NCBI GenBank assembly: GCA_907165065.1
Contig: OU015525.1
Location: 44,312,037-44,376,036 of the forward strand
Length of the DNA stretch: 64,000 bases
From: Caprimulgus europaeus
Taxonomy: Eukaryota > Chordata > Aves > Caprimulgiformes > Caprimulgidae
Reading direction: 5' to 3'
Part shown: in pieces, positions 23,815-35,544 of the stretch
Layout of the letters: each line of letters opens with the position of its first letter
How positions within the stretch are numbered: the stretch's first letter is position 1
Position numbers and translations under genes: made by a program
Notes under the pieces: model-generated
What the model was told of the DNA's origin: nothing
Seen by the model: the letters and a program-made list of their open reading frames with translations, nothing else
Database searches by the model: none

Positions 23815-25255
23815 GGAGGGAAAACTTCTAGGGGTTGTCTAGGCCAGTAACAATGTGACTGTGGCCAACACTAGGTCAGATTGGCTGTGACTTTGCTAGA
23901 TGAGTTTTGAAAACCTTCACAGATGACAATTCCACCACCTCTTTGGGTATGTTGTTCCAGACCCACACCACCTGCTGATGAATAAACTTTTCAAAATTTC
24001 TTGTCTGAATCTCCCTAGTACAACTTGCAATTATTTCCCCTTGTAAGTTCAACTATTTTCTTGCATAACTAGCCTAGTTGTCTAATAAATAACAACTAGT
24101 TTACTGAAAAGAGTTAGTCTCATATCTTTATAATTCTCTCTTCAGAAATTGTGAGCTACATTTGATTATCCCTTTTTCTTCTCTATTAAATGAGATAAGC
24201 TCAGTCTTCTCTAATAGGCCATGTGCTCCACATCCCTAAATATCTTTGTAGCCTGCCACTGGACCTTACCCAGTTTCTCAATATTTCTCTTTAACTGAAG
24301 AAACCAAACCTGGCACAGTATTTCTGGTGTAGCCTCACCAATGCCAAGTAGAGATGGTTCCTCCAATCTGCTGTCCAAGCTCCTCCTAATGCAGTATGTG
24401 GTTTCCCTTATTTACACTGAGAGCACACTGCCGCGTTATATGCAATTTGGCACCTGTCATAACCCCCAGGTCCTTTTCCTCAGCGCTGTTTCTCAGCCAG
24501 TCAGTTCCCAGCCGGCACTGATGCAGAGGGTTACTTCACCCCAGGTGCGCAACTTTGCACTTCGTGCAGCTTTTGTTGGCCCAGATCTAAAGTTTCTCTC
24601 AGCCCTTGCAGTTCATCCACACTGCATGTCAACCACTGCCCCTGAGGTACTGCCATCCACAAATCTCCAGAGGGTGCGTTTTGTCAAATCATCCAGGTCA
24701 CTGATGAAGATATTAAACAAGTAGTCCTACTATCAACCCTTTGGGTACTGTACTTATTGCTGGCCACCAAGCTGACCCCAAGCCATCAATTACCAGCCTT
24801 GGATCCTGCCAATCCTGCTAATTTTCAACTCTTCTAATCATCCATCCATTCATCCATCCCACATTCCCTCAAACTACTACTTTAAATGCTGTGGGAGATG
24901 GTCTCAAAAGCCTTCCACGATATATTGCATTCACTGCTCTTCCTTTATTCATAGTCATTTTGTCAATAGACAGCAATCAGGTTGGTGAAGCATAATGTCC
25001 TTGGTATTTCTATGTCTACTGCTCCTGATTACATTCTTGTCCTTCATGTGTTTGGAAATGGAGCCTAGGAGGATGTATTCCATGATTTTTCCAGACACTG
25101 AAGTAGAGCTGAACAGTAACTCCCCAGATCCTCCTCTTCCCTCTATAAAGATGTGCTTGATATTATGATAATATTTTTCCAGTTACCAGGGACCATCCTC
25201 AGCCACCATGATTTTTCACACCAATCCTTGCATGGTTTCTCAGTCATTGTAAGTT
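23815..25255 (-). mobile_element. Long old CR1 LINE fragment (RT domain to near the 3' end)
   Basis: The plus strand reads as the reverse complement of a CR1 element over about 1.4 kb. Landmarks in order are: the 3' region (GTTGTTCCAGACCCACACCA, 23951 on); the 'ctggacc...ctcaccaatgccaag' segment (about 24261-24350); the 'acccccaggtccttttcctc' segment (24463-24482); 'ccaggtcactgatgaagat' with 'attaaacaagta' (24693-24723), matching the part just after the FADDTK catalytic motif; 'tcaaaagccttc' (about 24904-24916), the complement of the SKAFDT motif; and the upstream RT core to about 25250. Substitutions, indels and stops are frequent, so no intact frame remains. The 127-codon plus-strand frame at 24341 is antisense to the element and not a gene. 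The far 3' tail and the 5' half including the endonuclease are missing. Confidence 0.88.
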
Positions 25256-28200
25256 TGGAGAGGAAAATCATCATGGAGGTGGTCTTTTAACCCTAGATAC
25301 TGCTTAGAGCATAACAGCCAGTAGCCATTATCTACAAAATCCCCAAATTAAGGCAATAAATGTTAGGTGGAGCAGGAGGGATCACAAAACTCACCCATTC
25401 CACACCCTACAGAATGTACACATTTATTCAAAGGGAAATTTCCAAAGGAATAAAGTAAATTAGTCTGTCACTTCTCTCTTTGATTACCAGTAAGTATTGC
25501 CATTTTCAGCTACTAATGTAGGCATTTAGATTAGAAAATTAGCTTCCTGTGCAGTCAGAGGAGGGAGAAGCTTCCAGAAGGCAATTCAGAGCATCTAAAA
25601 TATAAGTCTCTGCTCTGAAAAAGCTGGGATTTGGGGTGGAAAGCAAGCAAGGAAAAGAAGGGGTGACTATCTCCTTGGATGTTCTTCATAATTTATGAAA
25701 AGCCTAATCCCATATTTGTACCAAATATTCCATATTCTTACTTCACTGTAGTCTCAAATGTCATACCCCTCTTGCTTATGAAGCTAAACTTCTCTTACAA
25801 AATGTTCAAATACTCTGCTGCTCCACAACTCTATCTTTTTTCCACAAGAGAGAAAATAGAAGCACATACTTAATGTGCTAGTGTCCAGATAATTTTTTTT
25901 AAGGAGGACTAAGTAAAAGAATGATAGACAAAAGCTGTATTTTCCCAGCATACCAAAGAAAAAAAATCTTCTTTATTTGTCATTTTTTGGAAAGGCTAAC
26001 ACGACAAGCATGTTTGATGTGGAAGAAAAGCTTGTTTGTAGATGTTGTAGAAATTATTCAAGGACAGTTCACTCATATAAAAAATGACCCCTGTGTTACT
26101 GCCAAGGTCAATGAGACCTAGAGCGACCTGCCACAAAATTGTAATTTTGTCTGCTTGTTTGGGCCAGTTTATCCCTTTTCTCCATTTCCTTTTGGTGCTT
26201 TGGAGACAACTAACACTCCCCCACTTCCAGTGTATTTGGCACTTTCCCCAAGATGCACAAAAATCCCTCAGAAGAATAATATAGACCTTATGAAGTCTAT
26301 AGTCTTATGAACTCATTTTTTCCAATTCATTCTTTGGAGAGAGGCATGAAGTGATGATGTCATAATGATTATACATCAGGTGACAGACGCCATCTTCTTT
26401 TCACTAGTTCTCTCTCCAGCTCTTTTGCGAGCTTCCACTAAGTCTTATTACATTAGCCATTTATGTTTTGTACAATCATAATTAGCTGCATCCTACCATG
26501 GGTTTATTTGCTGCTATCCTCTTAAGAAAATCTGTTCCCCATCTCATGGCTCTCAGATCTTACACCCGTATAAAATGCTACTGTTGAGAACATTAGGTAT
26601 TATACACTCTTTATGGTTAGTATTCTCAGGATACCACTTTTATTGCAGTGCAGTTCTGTTCTTCCCTCTCCCCCCTAACTGAAGGGAATTTGAAGCTGTT
26701 CCTTTAAAAATTCACAGGCCACATAAAACTACCAGTGACATCAACTGGAGTCAGTTAAGTACGTCAGAGGGATTAAAAGCTGATAAGAGAGGGAAAGAGT
26801 AGGGCTGCTTTTTCGTTTGTACATTAATCACACATTCCTCATCACTCACCTTTTTTGAGTTCTTGGTTATAGTCAAATTACCTTAATTATATGGTACTCT
26901 TTGTTATCTAGGAAATGAAATACAAATAAGAATTTGTAACAAAGGACAAAGACAACACCAAAAGTAATAACCACAGAGAAAATACAACCCTCTTAACCAC
27001 CCTCACTAAACCCCAAAGACAGAGATGCTGCAATTTTATTTATGTTGTAGACTATAGGAATTAGCAGGTGAAAATCAGTGGAACATGCCACAGACAGTGA
27101 AAAGATAAGAACATATTCTTTCTCTCCGTCCCTAAGAACTATGAATGCAAAATTTAAGGTGGTAATCTACAATATATTTTCATTTTCATACAGTATTTTA
27201 ACCTGACTCAGAGAACAAAAATCTTTTCTGCTACAGTTCCATTTGCCCAGTTATTTATTTTTCTAACACTGAGTACATATCAAGTGAAAAATGTCATACA
27301 AAAGAAGTATGTGCATGCATTTAAGTGTGGACATTTATCAAGGGCTCTGGCTTCTCCCCTAGCACTGATCACTTCAGCCTCATTGTGCATCATGTGTTGG
27401 GGCCACAGCTGCATGGCCCTCCCCTGCCCCTTCAAACCAAAAGATCCTATTGCTTCAGCCTCTGTTCCTACATAGATGTGTATATATGTACACATATGGA
27501 CACTTAATGCATATACATCTATATATCCACACTTACATGTTGTGCAGTAAACTTACCAGAGCCCACTTGAATGACTGCACAGAGATAGTATATGGTTAAA
27601 AGTGAACTAAGTGAAGTAACAGTCACTTGGAGTTCCAGGAAAACAAAGTGTTTCATATGGAAGGGTTGGCATGGAACAAGCTTTTATGTCACTAGTATAA
27701 TAGTAAGAAATCTTACCTCATTTCCTTAATTAGTCTTTTCCCATTGTGCCTATAGCCCAAAAAAGTTTACCTACTCGAGCTCAAAAGGGTGGAGTGTTTT
27801 GACAGCCACATTAAGTTACTTTTAATTGAGGTTTTTGGCTGTCTGTTTACATTTCTTTACTACACCTAACATTGGGAATGTGACATAATAACTTCAGTAA
27901 AATCCTTTTTTCTTGGTTGCTTTTGAACTAAATCCAAATCAAAGTGCCACTGAGACATTGTGAGTGCCTCAAAAATGCAAATTGTCTTCTGTCCATATGA
28001 GTATTTATAATTACTGAAAACTTTTAGATTTTTATGGGGACTTAAAAATGTAGAGATGATCAGGTTCTGGACTGACAGCATCCAGTTGTGAATTACGGGA
28101 AACACAGTCTTCCCCCTCACCAAAAATGCCACAGAAGCTTGTGCAAAAGCCATGGGGAGGGCAAAAGAAGAGGGCTTGACACCAGTTGAAATGCAAGGTT

Positions 28201-28526
28201 CAAAATTAAAACCTAATTAAAGTTTTGTTAAAAGTGGCTTGGGTTTTTTTTGGTAGCTGAATTAACATGGTTTGTATTAAATGAAAAACTCATTTTTTAA
28301 AAAAATATTACTATCATCTCTACCATTCAAAGAAAATTTAAAATATTATTGTAACACATCTCAATATCAGCCATTTATATGGTTTAAAAGTATTACAAAA
28401 CAAGAACTAAAATGCTTTTACGAAAGCTCCAGAGCCATATATTGAAAATTTACATTCTTTTTGAAATCCTCTGGAGAGGGAAAACAATGCTTAAGACTGG
28501 CTGTGTCTTTTAAAGGCATGAGAAAC
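25256..28526. other. AT-rich unique non-coding DNA
   Basis: No gene or repeat family recognised. Open frames are below 100 codons. TA/CA-rich simple sequence lies near 27477-27515. The stretch 27750-27860 has forkhead-like (TGTTTAC) and homeodomain-like words, but no function can be assigned. Confidence 0.5.
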
Positions 28527-28550
28527 AACTCCATACAAGTTGATGGAGTT
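28527..28550. repeat. Short palindrome of the 'aactccat...atggagtt' type
   Basis: AACTCCAT and ATGGAGTT form perfect 8-base arms around an 8-base loop. A similar 'aactccattga...tcaatggagtt' core occurs as a dispersed palindrome in sauropsid genomes as I recall it. The flank (ATTAGTGTAAAACC) supports a relic of that type. A related core is present at 50385-50412. Confidence 0.45.
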
Positions 28551-30545
28551 AGATTAGTGTAAAACCAGATACACAGTTAATGGCTATAAAAGGCAGATAT
28601 GAGAAGATAACACTGAGCTTCAGGGCTCATGTAGACAGCAAAGCCCAGGTTTGGAGTGAGGGCATGGGTGCGGTATACACAGTAGCAACCATGTGCCAGT
28701 ATAGCAGTGTGGGCTCTCTTTGTACACAGCTGGGGTGGCTTTAAAGAATAAAACCTACTCCAATTGCAATGCATATTTTCAAGCTCTTCATATAAAAGGT
28801 CATATAAAACCTTCCTTAAACTCAGTATAACTGCAAAAGAAAACTTCATTAGTCATCATCAAGTTTTATAAACTCACTCTGCACTTCATGTATTGGAGAC
28901 CTTCTCACTGAGCAGAAAGCACTTTGGAGCCACCCATTATGATAGCAAATGTCAGCTAAAGTTTTTCTAATTAACTTCTTCTCTTCACATCCTTCCTGCT
29001 GGTGTTATATTTATTTATTGATTTGATTTAGGGATTTCATTTCTCCAGAGATAGATATGGGAACCTTAGAGGGTCTTGCCAGTTATAGAGAGGAGTATAA
29101 AAGGGGGCTCCTCAAAAAGAGGAACATAGAAGGGACAGTTGGTCCCTCACAGGCTTCCTGCCTTCAGTCAACATGATTGGGCTATGCCAAGCCTTTTCCC
29201 TGGCTCTTTTACCTAACACAAGGACACAAACACACAGAGGTGTGCAGGCACCCATGGGGGAGAGGACATACAGCAGAATTGGGAGTAATGACCTGATATC
29301 ACAAGTCCTGGCTCTCCCATCAGGTAATGCCATGCCTTCCCCTAAACAAAATCATCTCTGCTTTCCTGCCTTCTGTGACTTTGTTTGTCTGCTTCTAAAT
29401 GGGACTTCCCCTCCCATGACATCATCTGCTTCTAAGGCTTCTCTTTTTTTTACCCATCCTGTTCACTCCTCATCGATTTTATTAAATGTATAAGAAATTG
29501 CTCTATTTACCCTCTTGTGTCCTCACAGTTTCCTACCCCACTTCTACAGTCCTGCTTTGCACAGCTTCTTTTTTCTCTTGTCTTCCTCCTGTTGCCTGTT
29601 TCTCTGCCTATGTCCCTCCTTGGATTATCCCCCCTGCCCTCTCTTCAGCATTCCCCTACACAGCACCATATATAATCTCAAGGTGGGTCGCATGGGGGTG
29701 CTTGCAGACATGTAGCTGTGCTGGTGATTTTGTAAATCAAATTAAGTGTTTTATATAAATGATCCCCAGCAATGTGCTTCACAGTTAGCACTTGAACCAA
29801 TGTTCCCAGCCTACCACTGCCCCTTTCTTTCAATCCTTCTTGCTTCGAATTCAAGTGATAGCTGGGCATGGGTTCTTTCTGAAGTAATCAGCACTCCATA
29901 CAAATGGAGGCTGTTAAGAGACAATACTTCTGTCCCTGAATCTCTTCCCAGCTGCTCCTTGCTGTTGTTCCTAGCTTCATAAATTAACTTCTGAATGTCA
30001 TATCCTTCATTTTAGCCAGACTAAAGTTTTCAAAACAAATCTGAGCTTATCTGAACTATTTACTTGCTATATATAGACCAAAATAAAATCCCCAGCTACA
30101 GTGTGAGCTAGTGAGAACATATGGAATGCTTCATAGACTTCAGAAAGCAGCAACTAGCTGTGGAAAAGTGCAATTAACTCACAGGAAAGCTACTGTAATG
30201 TGAAGGGACAATTTCTACCAGGTTGTACTACTGGATCTGATTTGGTCTTGTGGAAAATTATACTCTGATGGAGGGAACTTTTGAAAACTTATACACTTTA
30301 TATATATATATTTAAGGCATAAAGGACAAAAGATGTTAGAGGTGCTGGATTTGATTCATGGTTATGAATGAATCTTGGGGAAGAGGGGGGACTACCACAA
30401 TTTTTGATTTAAATGAGGAAGTCACATGTGTCAAAATTCAAAGTATAGGAATAGTGAGGCTGATGGCTTGAAACTAGAATTTTCTCTTTCTGGTATTGAA
30501 TCAGATCTGACTCGTTTTTCCTCTGTGTGAAATAACTGCTTGAAA
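28551..30545. other. Non-coding DNA with a pyrimidine-rich stretch
   Basis: No gene recognised. The plus strand is strongly pyrimidine-rich at about 29400-29660, giving stop-poor overlapping frames that resemble no protein. A short (TA)n tract lies at 30299-30311. Confidence 0.5.
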
Positions 30546-30870
30546 AATCATAGAATCATAGAGTCATAGAATGGTTTTGGTTGGAAGGGACCTTAAAGAT
30601 CATCTATTTCCAACCCCCCTGCCGTGAGCAGGGACACCTTCCACTAGACCAGGTTGCTCAAAGCCTCATTCAACCTGGCCTTGAACACTTCCAGGGAGGG
30701 GAACTTCAGTTTTCAGGAAGTTCCAGTTTGCAGGAACTTCACCAGACTGCCATGACTTCTCAAATATGATAGATAATGGCTTTGCAACTTCATCCACCAG
30801 TTACCTCAGGACCTGTGGATGCAACTCATCAGGTCCCATGGACTTGTGCACCTTCAGGTTCCTTAAGTCA
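30546..30870 (-). mobile_element. Internally deleted avian CR1 LINE copy
   Basis: The 3' end lies at about 30546, with CATAGAATCATAGAGTCATA (the 8-bp CR1 tail repeat seen in reverse complement), followed by GGTTGGAAGGGACCTTAAAG and the typical GACCAGGTTGCTCAAAGCC segment to about 30700. From about 30750 to 30870 the sequence is instead RT-core CR1, including CATCAGGTCCCATGGACTTG, the complement of the '...HKSMGPD...' stretch. The intervening 1 kb or more of the element (rest of RT and most of the 3' region) is missing. A 17-bp imperfect tandem repeat (30707-30723 and 30724-30740) sits near the junction. Compared with the other copies the sequence is little diverged. Two separately inserted fragments would be an alternative. 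Confidence 0.9.
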
Positions 30871-30956
30871 AAAAGTTTAGTAAACAAATATGATTACATC
30901 ATTGTAATTTAAAATATGCTTTATTGGCCATGGTGTAAAACAACAGTTTGGGGATG

Positions 30957-31440
30957 GGGAAAAGGAAAAGGAAAAGAAAGGAAAAGGAAAAGGAAAAGGA
31001 AAAGGAAAAGGAAAAGGAAAAGGAAAAGGAAAAGGAAAAGGAAAAGGAAAAGGAAAAGGAAAAGGAAAAGGAAAAGGAAAAGGAAAAGGAAAAGGAAAAG
31101 GAAAAGGGAAAGGGAAAGGGAAAGGGAAAGGGAAAGGGAAAGGGAAAGGGAAAGGGAAAGGGAAAGGAAAAGGGAAAGGGAAAGGGAAAGGGAAAGGGAA
31201 AGGGAAAGGAAAAGGAAAAGGAAAAGGAAAAGGAAAAGGAAAAGGAAAAGGAAAAGGAAAAGGAAAAGGAAAAGGAAAAGGGAAAGGGAAAGGGAAAGGG
31301 AAAGGGAAAGGGAAAGGGAAAGGGAAAGGGAAAGGAAAAGGAAAAGGAAAAGGAAAAGGAAAAGGAAAAGGAAAAGGAAAAGGAAAAGGAAAAGGAAAAG
31401 GAAAAGGAAAAGGAAAAGGAAAAGGAAAAGGAAAAGGAAA
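30957..31440 (+). repeat. AAAAGG/AAAGGG hexanucleotide array, 484 bp
   Basis: A nearly pure six-base array with the purine strand on plus, starting about 90 bp after the CR1 copy. It alternates between two unit types in blocks: AAAAGG to about 31103, AAAGGG to about 31207 (with one AAAAGG unit near 31166), AAAAGG to about 31276, AAAGGG to about 31333, then AAAAGG to the end. The AAAGGG blocks hold long series of GGG runs with 3-base spacers, the geometry of canonical G-quadruplex motifs. As a homopurine mirror repeat it could also form triplex DNA. Open frames of 170-203 codons cross it in several frames on both strands (KRKRKR, GKGKGK, FPFPFP, SLSLSL) and are artefacts. Confidence 0.98.
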
Positions 31441-34400
31441 GCAGAGCAACACACAACAGACCAGAATAATCTCAACTCCCAGAAGCACTAGGACGGATGG
31501 CTGCGCATACTGGCTCTAATCAAACTCTTGGCACAAGTGATGGAAGTATGGGAGACAGTAAGAAAAATGGTAAGGTCTTTGAAGTACCCTTTGAAGTGCA
31601 GATTTTGAATTCTAGTACTACTGCCTCACGTCTTCAGAAAAGCTGCTAAAGTTTGGCATAAGGTAAAACAGTATAGGCGTACTGGGAGAAAGAAGTGCTG
31701 AACAACGGAGCAGCCACTGAAGAAAAGTTAGTCATCTTAAAAGCAAACTAAACAAAGCCAAAAACTGTTCCACACATTCTCAGCTGTGATACCTTAATGA
31801 ACAGCAAATAGGTATGAAATATCTGAGAAGAAATACAATAAGAGGATTTGATGAATTTTAAAAGATCAGTGATATAATTCTTTTTGTTAATTTCACCAGC
31901 ATCACTAAACACTCTGAGGAGATCCTCAGCTAATTTGCAGCAGCTGAGGTTCTGCTCCCAAATTGGATATTGGGCAATTTGTAGCAATATTTAATCTAAG
32001 GTTATTTCCTATTTTATTGTTAATAATCAGCCACAGCCCACTGGCTACAGGCCACCAATAGGTGAAAAGTCAACAGACATTGCAATATGTTTGTCCTGTT
32101 GCAGGCGAACGTTTACAGGCCGCACCTTGTAGGAATGTTATTATGGGAGTTATTAAAAATCTATTTTTGCTGAAAACAATGCAAACAGAAGGAAGTAAGC
32201 CTGTCAGGAGACTTATTTCCTATTCAAGCCAGCAGGTAGTTGGAGAATGGCCATCTGGAGTTTAAAAATTGCCAGTCAAGCCTCTCGGATTTGTCCCTTC
32301 CTGGATTAACACACTCGCTCTGGATAGAGCAGCAATGTTGTCATGGCACGACAAACAAGAAGTGACTTTCTGGGGGGAGAGGAATGGAAGGAAGTTAGTT
32401 AGCCATGAGAAAACTTGTTTGCTCTCACAGAGCTAATAGCCAAAAGGCAAAGACTTGGACATGATCCATTCATCTGGAAACACTTGTGCATCGTGGGAGC
32501 TCCGAGGCACTGAGGGTGAGAAGCTGCAAGGTGAGGGCTCAGCCATCAAGTGCAGCTCCCTCCCTGCAGCCCGCCTGCTCCCCAGCCCCCGTGCCCCCCC
32601 ACGCAGAGCCAAATAGGCCAGCGTCCTAGCTCCCATTGTTCCTCCTGCCTATGATTCCACAGTGCTAAACCTTCATTTTCTGAAGACTGGAAAACTCTTC
32701 GCCTGAAGCCAGCCCTTGTCTTGAGTCCCACTGCACCTTCTGCAAGGAGTAGCACAGGGACCCACCCCTCTGGTCATGTGAGTCTAACAAAATCACAAGC
32801 AATCAGCCTGCAAAGCAAGTGAAGCTTCAGGAGAGAAAACTCAACCCTCCAACCAATCTTTTTGCTCTTAGCCGTGTTAAAAGGATTACCCTACAGTTTT
32901 AGATTTAAAGCAACATAGGACTTCTGAGCTCAAGTTAATTTTCCTCACCAATGAGTAAATAGAAAACTATCTGTGCAACTGGTTTGCTTAGCTTGTTACA
33001 GTTCTTGTGTGAGCTCCAGCAAAACTTGTTTTGATCTTCAGCATCCCTAACCTCTTGGCTAAGCAAAATATCACACACAAAGGGTCTATCACCAGAGCAT
33101 GGTTTAGCAAATGCATATGTTGCAAAATACTGCCTGACCTAATAAAGCTTTTACATAATATTAAGGTGACCACTTTACAGTCTTCCCTCTCTTTGTATGC
33201 ATCATATGTCTCAGTAGTTAATAGAATATACATAACACAAATGCAAAGTTTGGTGGGTAAAAATGGGCAAAAATGAAGAAATTAGAAAATTTTGGAAGCA
33301 TTTCCATTAGATATGGTTGAAAATTGGTTGGTCAATTTTTTTCCTAGCTTTTAAAACCATAACTTTTTGAGGGAAGATTATCAGACTCTTCTGCTTATCG
33401 GAAACTGTCATAAGCAGTCTGCGTACTTGGGGAAAAAAAGGTAAATTTGTCTTCGAAAATGTTAACCAGCTCCATGAGAAAGAGCCTGCTCCCTCTCCAC
33501 CAAACTTCTGGGCCCCATTTCAGCACCCCGCTGAATCAGGGCCCTTGTGTGCTGAACAAGGGCAGCTGCTATTATTGAATATTAATGTGGTAAGGTAATC
33601 CCTCAGCCATCCATGACACTTATGTTTTTGGTTTTACATAAGTTGTAATTTTCAAAGTTGGACAAGCTTGGAAGAAACAAAACCACCTGGCAAACAAACA
33701 AACTTTAAAAATTAAAGGAATTTTCAAAGTTTGCTGGATTTGCAAACCTAGGCATACTGCAGCTTAATTACTAGTCAATGAAGGAGAAATAATTACACAC
33801 AGGAAAGTAACATTTGAGAGCTCATGAAATGAGGTCCAAATGTGTTTCTAATTTTTTTTTTTATACGTGAAGGACTCAGCTGCCATGGTGATAAGCAAAT
33901 AAAAGAAATAATTATAACAAATATTCCTTGAATTTGAGTTGTAGAATCTGTGAACAACATGTTATTTTCTCCAGTTTGTAGGAAAGAGCTAGTCAAATGT
34001 GCTGCTTTGAGCCTAAACTTGTCTACTCTTCTTTTATTTTCTTCATAAATGTTCTGATGTACACTGCCAGCTGGAAGGGACAAGGCAATGCAAGGTGAGA
34101 GTCTGATCTCTAAACTACTTTTGACGAATGCTAGGAACCAGGACTTCTCACAACATCACAGAAATATGCATGAGGCTTACAGAGATACAGTTCCTTACCC
34201 CAAAGAACTACACAAAGAGCTACCTTCTTGCTACCTAGAGATACTTAGACTTGCATGCAGAGTGTGCATTCCTTATATTCTTTATTTACTCATGTGAAAA
34301 TGCATGTCACCAGGTAGACCTTAGGCTAGCCATGTCATCATAAAATCCATTTCCTCCCTGTAATTGCAGTGCAGAGATTCCATGCTGAATGTTCCTTTTC

Positions 34401-34944
34401 ATTTCAGTTGCCCCATCGGATTTCACATGTGGAGTTTATACCTGGATTATTTCAAACTCTATTGTTTTTCTTTTTTTAAGACTTTTTCTTCACCTCAGTT
34501 GAATGCTCATATTCATTGTTTGAATGGCATGTTTTATACTCAGCCTTGAATTCTTTGTAAACCATATATTCAGGACCTACTAAAAATATTATACCCTTGT
34601 GGAGATAGTAAATTCCCTTGAGTTTTTCTGTAAAGACAGAGAAGTATCACAATCATTTGCCTCAATTACACCTGCTATGCCATTTGCACTTTGATTTTGA
34701 AAGGTAAATTTATTCTTTTTCATCATTATTAAGAACATCTGTATTTCCTGCCAAGGCAGTTTTATAAAAACATTGGAGGCATATGAGAAAAATTCCTGTG
34801 AGGCCTCAGGCACATTGAACTGTTCTGAGAATGTGAAGTGAGGAGAGATTGATGCATGGACTACCTGTCCAGGAATTCAGTAGTACTGGATCGGATTTTC
34901 CATGGTTTCTCTCTCTCTTTATTTTACTGAAATTACACATCACT
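31441..34944. other. Unique non-coding DNA with conserved-element look
   Basis: No gene recognised. Two stretches (about 31980-32420 and 33560-33800) are free of simple repeats and rich in short AT-rich factor-type words. They read like conserved non-coding elements, although this is only an impression. A short GC-rich patch (32560-32610, with a CCCCCCC run) lies between them. Confidence 0.45.
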
Positions 34945-34994
34945 CCCATGCATGCATCCATGCACACATACAAACGTACGCACACACACACAAA
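34945..34994 (+). repeat. Imperfect (CA)n / CATG simple repeat
   Basis: CATGCATGCATCCATGCACA-like sequence runs into a CACACACACACA tract at 34980-34992. Confidence 0.8.
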
Positions 34995-35544
34995 GTGCTC
35001 CTACACAGCAATGAGGATAATGTTAGATGTGATCTGACTGCAGTTTAGTTGCAGAGGGAAAATGAATTTCCACACCTTTATATATATTTTTGAGAATGTA
35101 ATTTCTGTTTTAGCTATCTGGCTATAGCTGTTTGCAACTTAAATATTACGTATGGTCAATGTCCCCTCCAAAGCAAACTAGGTGAAAGGAATGAGTAGTT
35201 ACCACTGGAATTATAATTGTCACTAAAGAACAGAGCCAAGCCAGACAGTTTCAAGGAGACTGTTTGATTTTAAAAAATTATTTTTTAAAAAAATAAAAGT
35301 AATTCCATCTATTCATCGTTGTTATCTCCTGGAAAACATGTGCTGAAGGCCACAGATATTTTTTCCAGCAATGTAAATAAAGATGTATACAGAGCTACAC
35401 AAAAGCATTTCAAAGTGAAGTCAGCTATTATTCCAAAAGTTCTTTTTCTATTTTTGAAATTCAGATGTGGGACCGTAGCCACTTCTGGCTATTGGTACAA
35501 AATCAAGAACATGAATACCTCTCCTCCTTCTAGCAACAGAAATT
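34995..35544. other. AT-rich non-coding DNA
   Basis: No feature recognised apart from A/T homopolymer clusters at about 35267-35300. Confidence 0.45.

Noticed and set aside
24341-24724. 127-codon plus-strand frame
   Set aside because: It lies antisense to the CR1 reverse-transcriptase region on the minus strand, so it is a shadow of the LINE.
30877-31491. Five overlapping open frames of 173-203 codons on both strands
   Set aside because: All consist of dipeptide repeats from the AAAAGG/AAAGGG array; no unit contains a stop in any frame.
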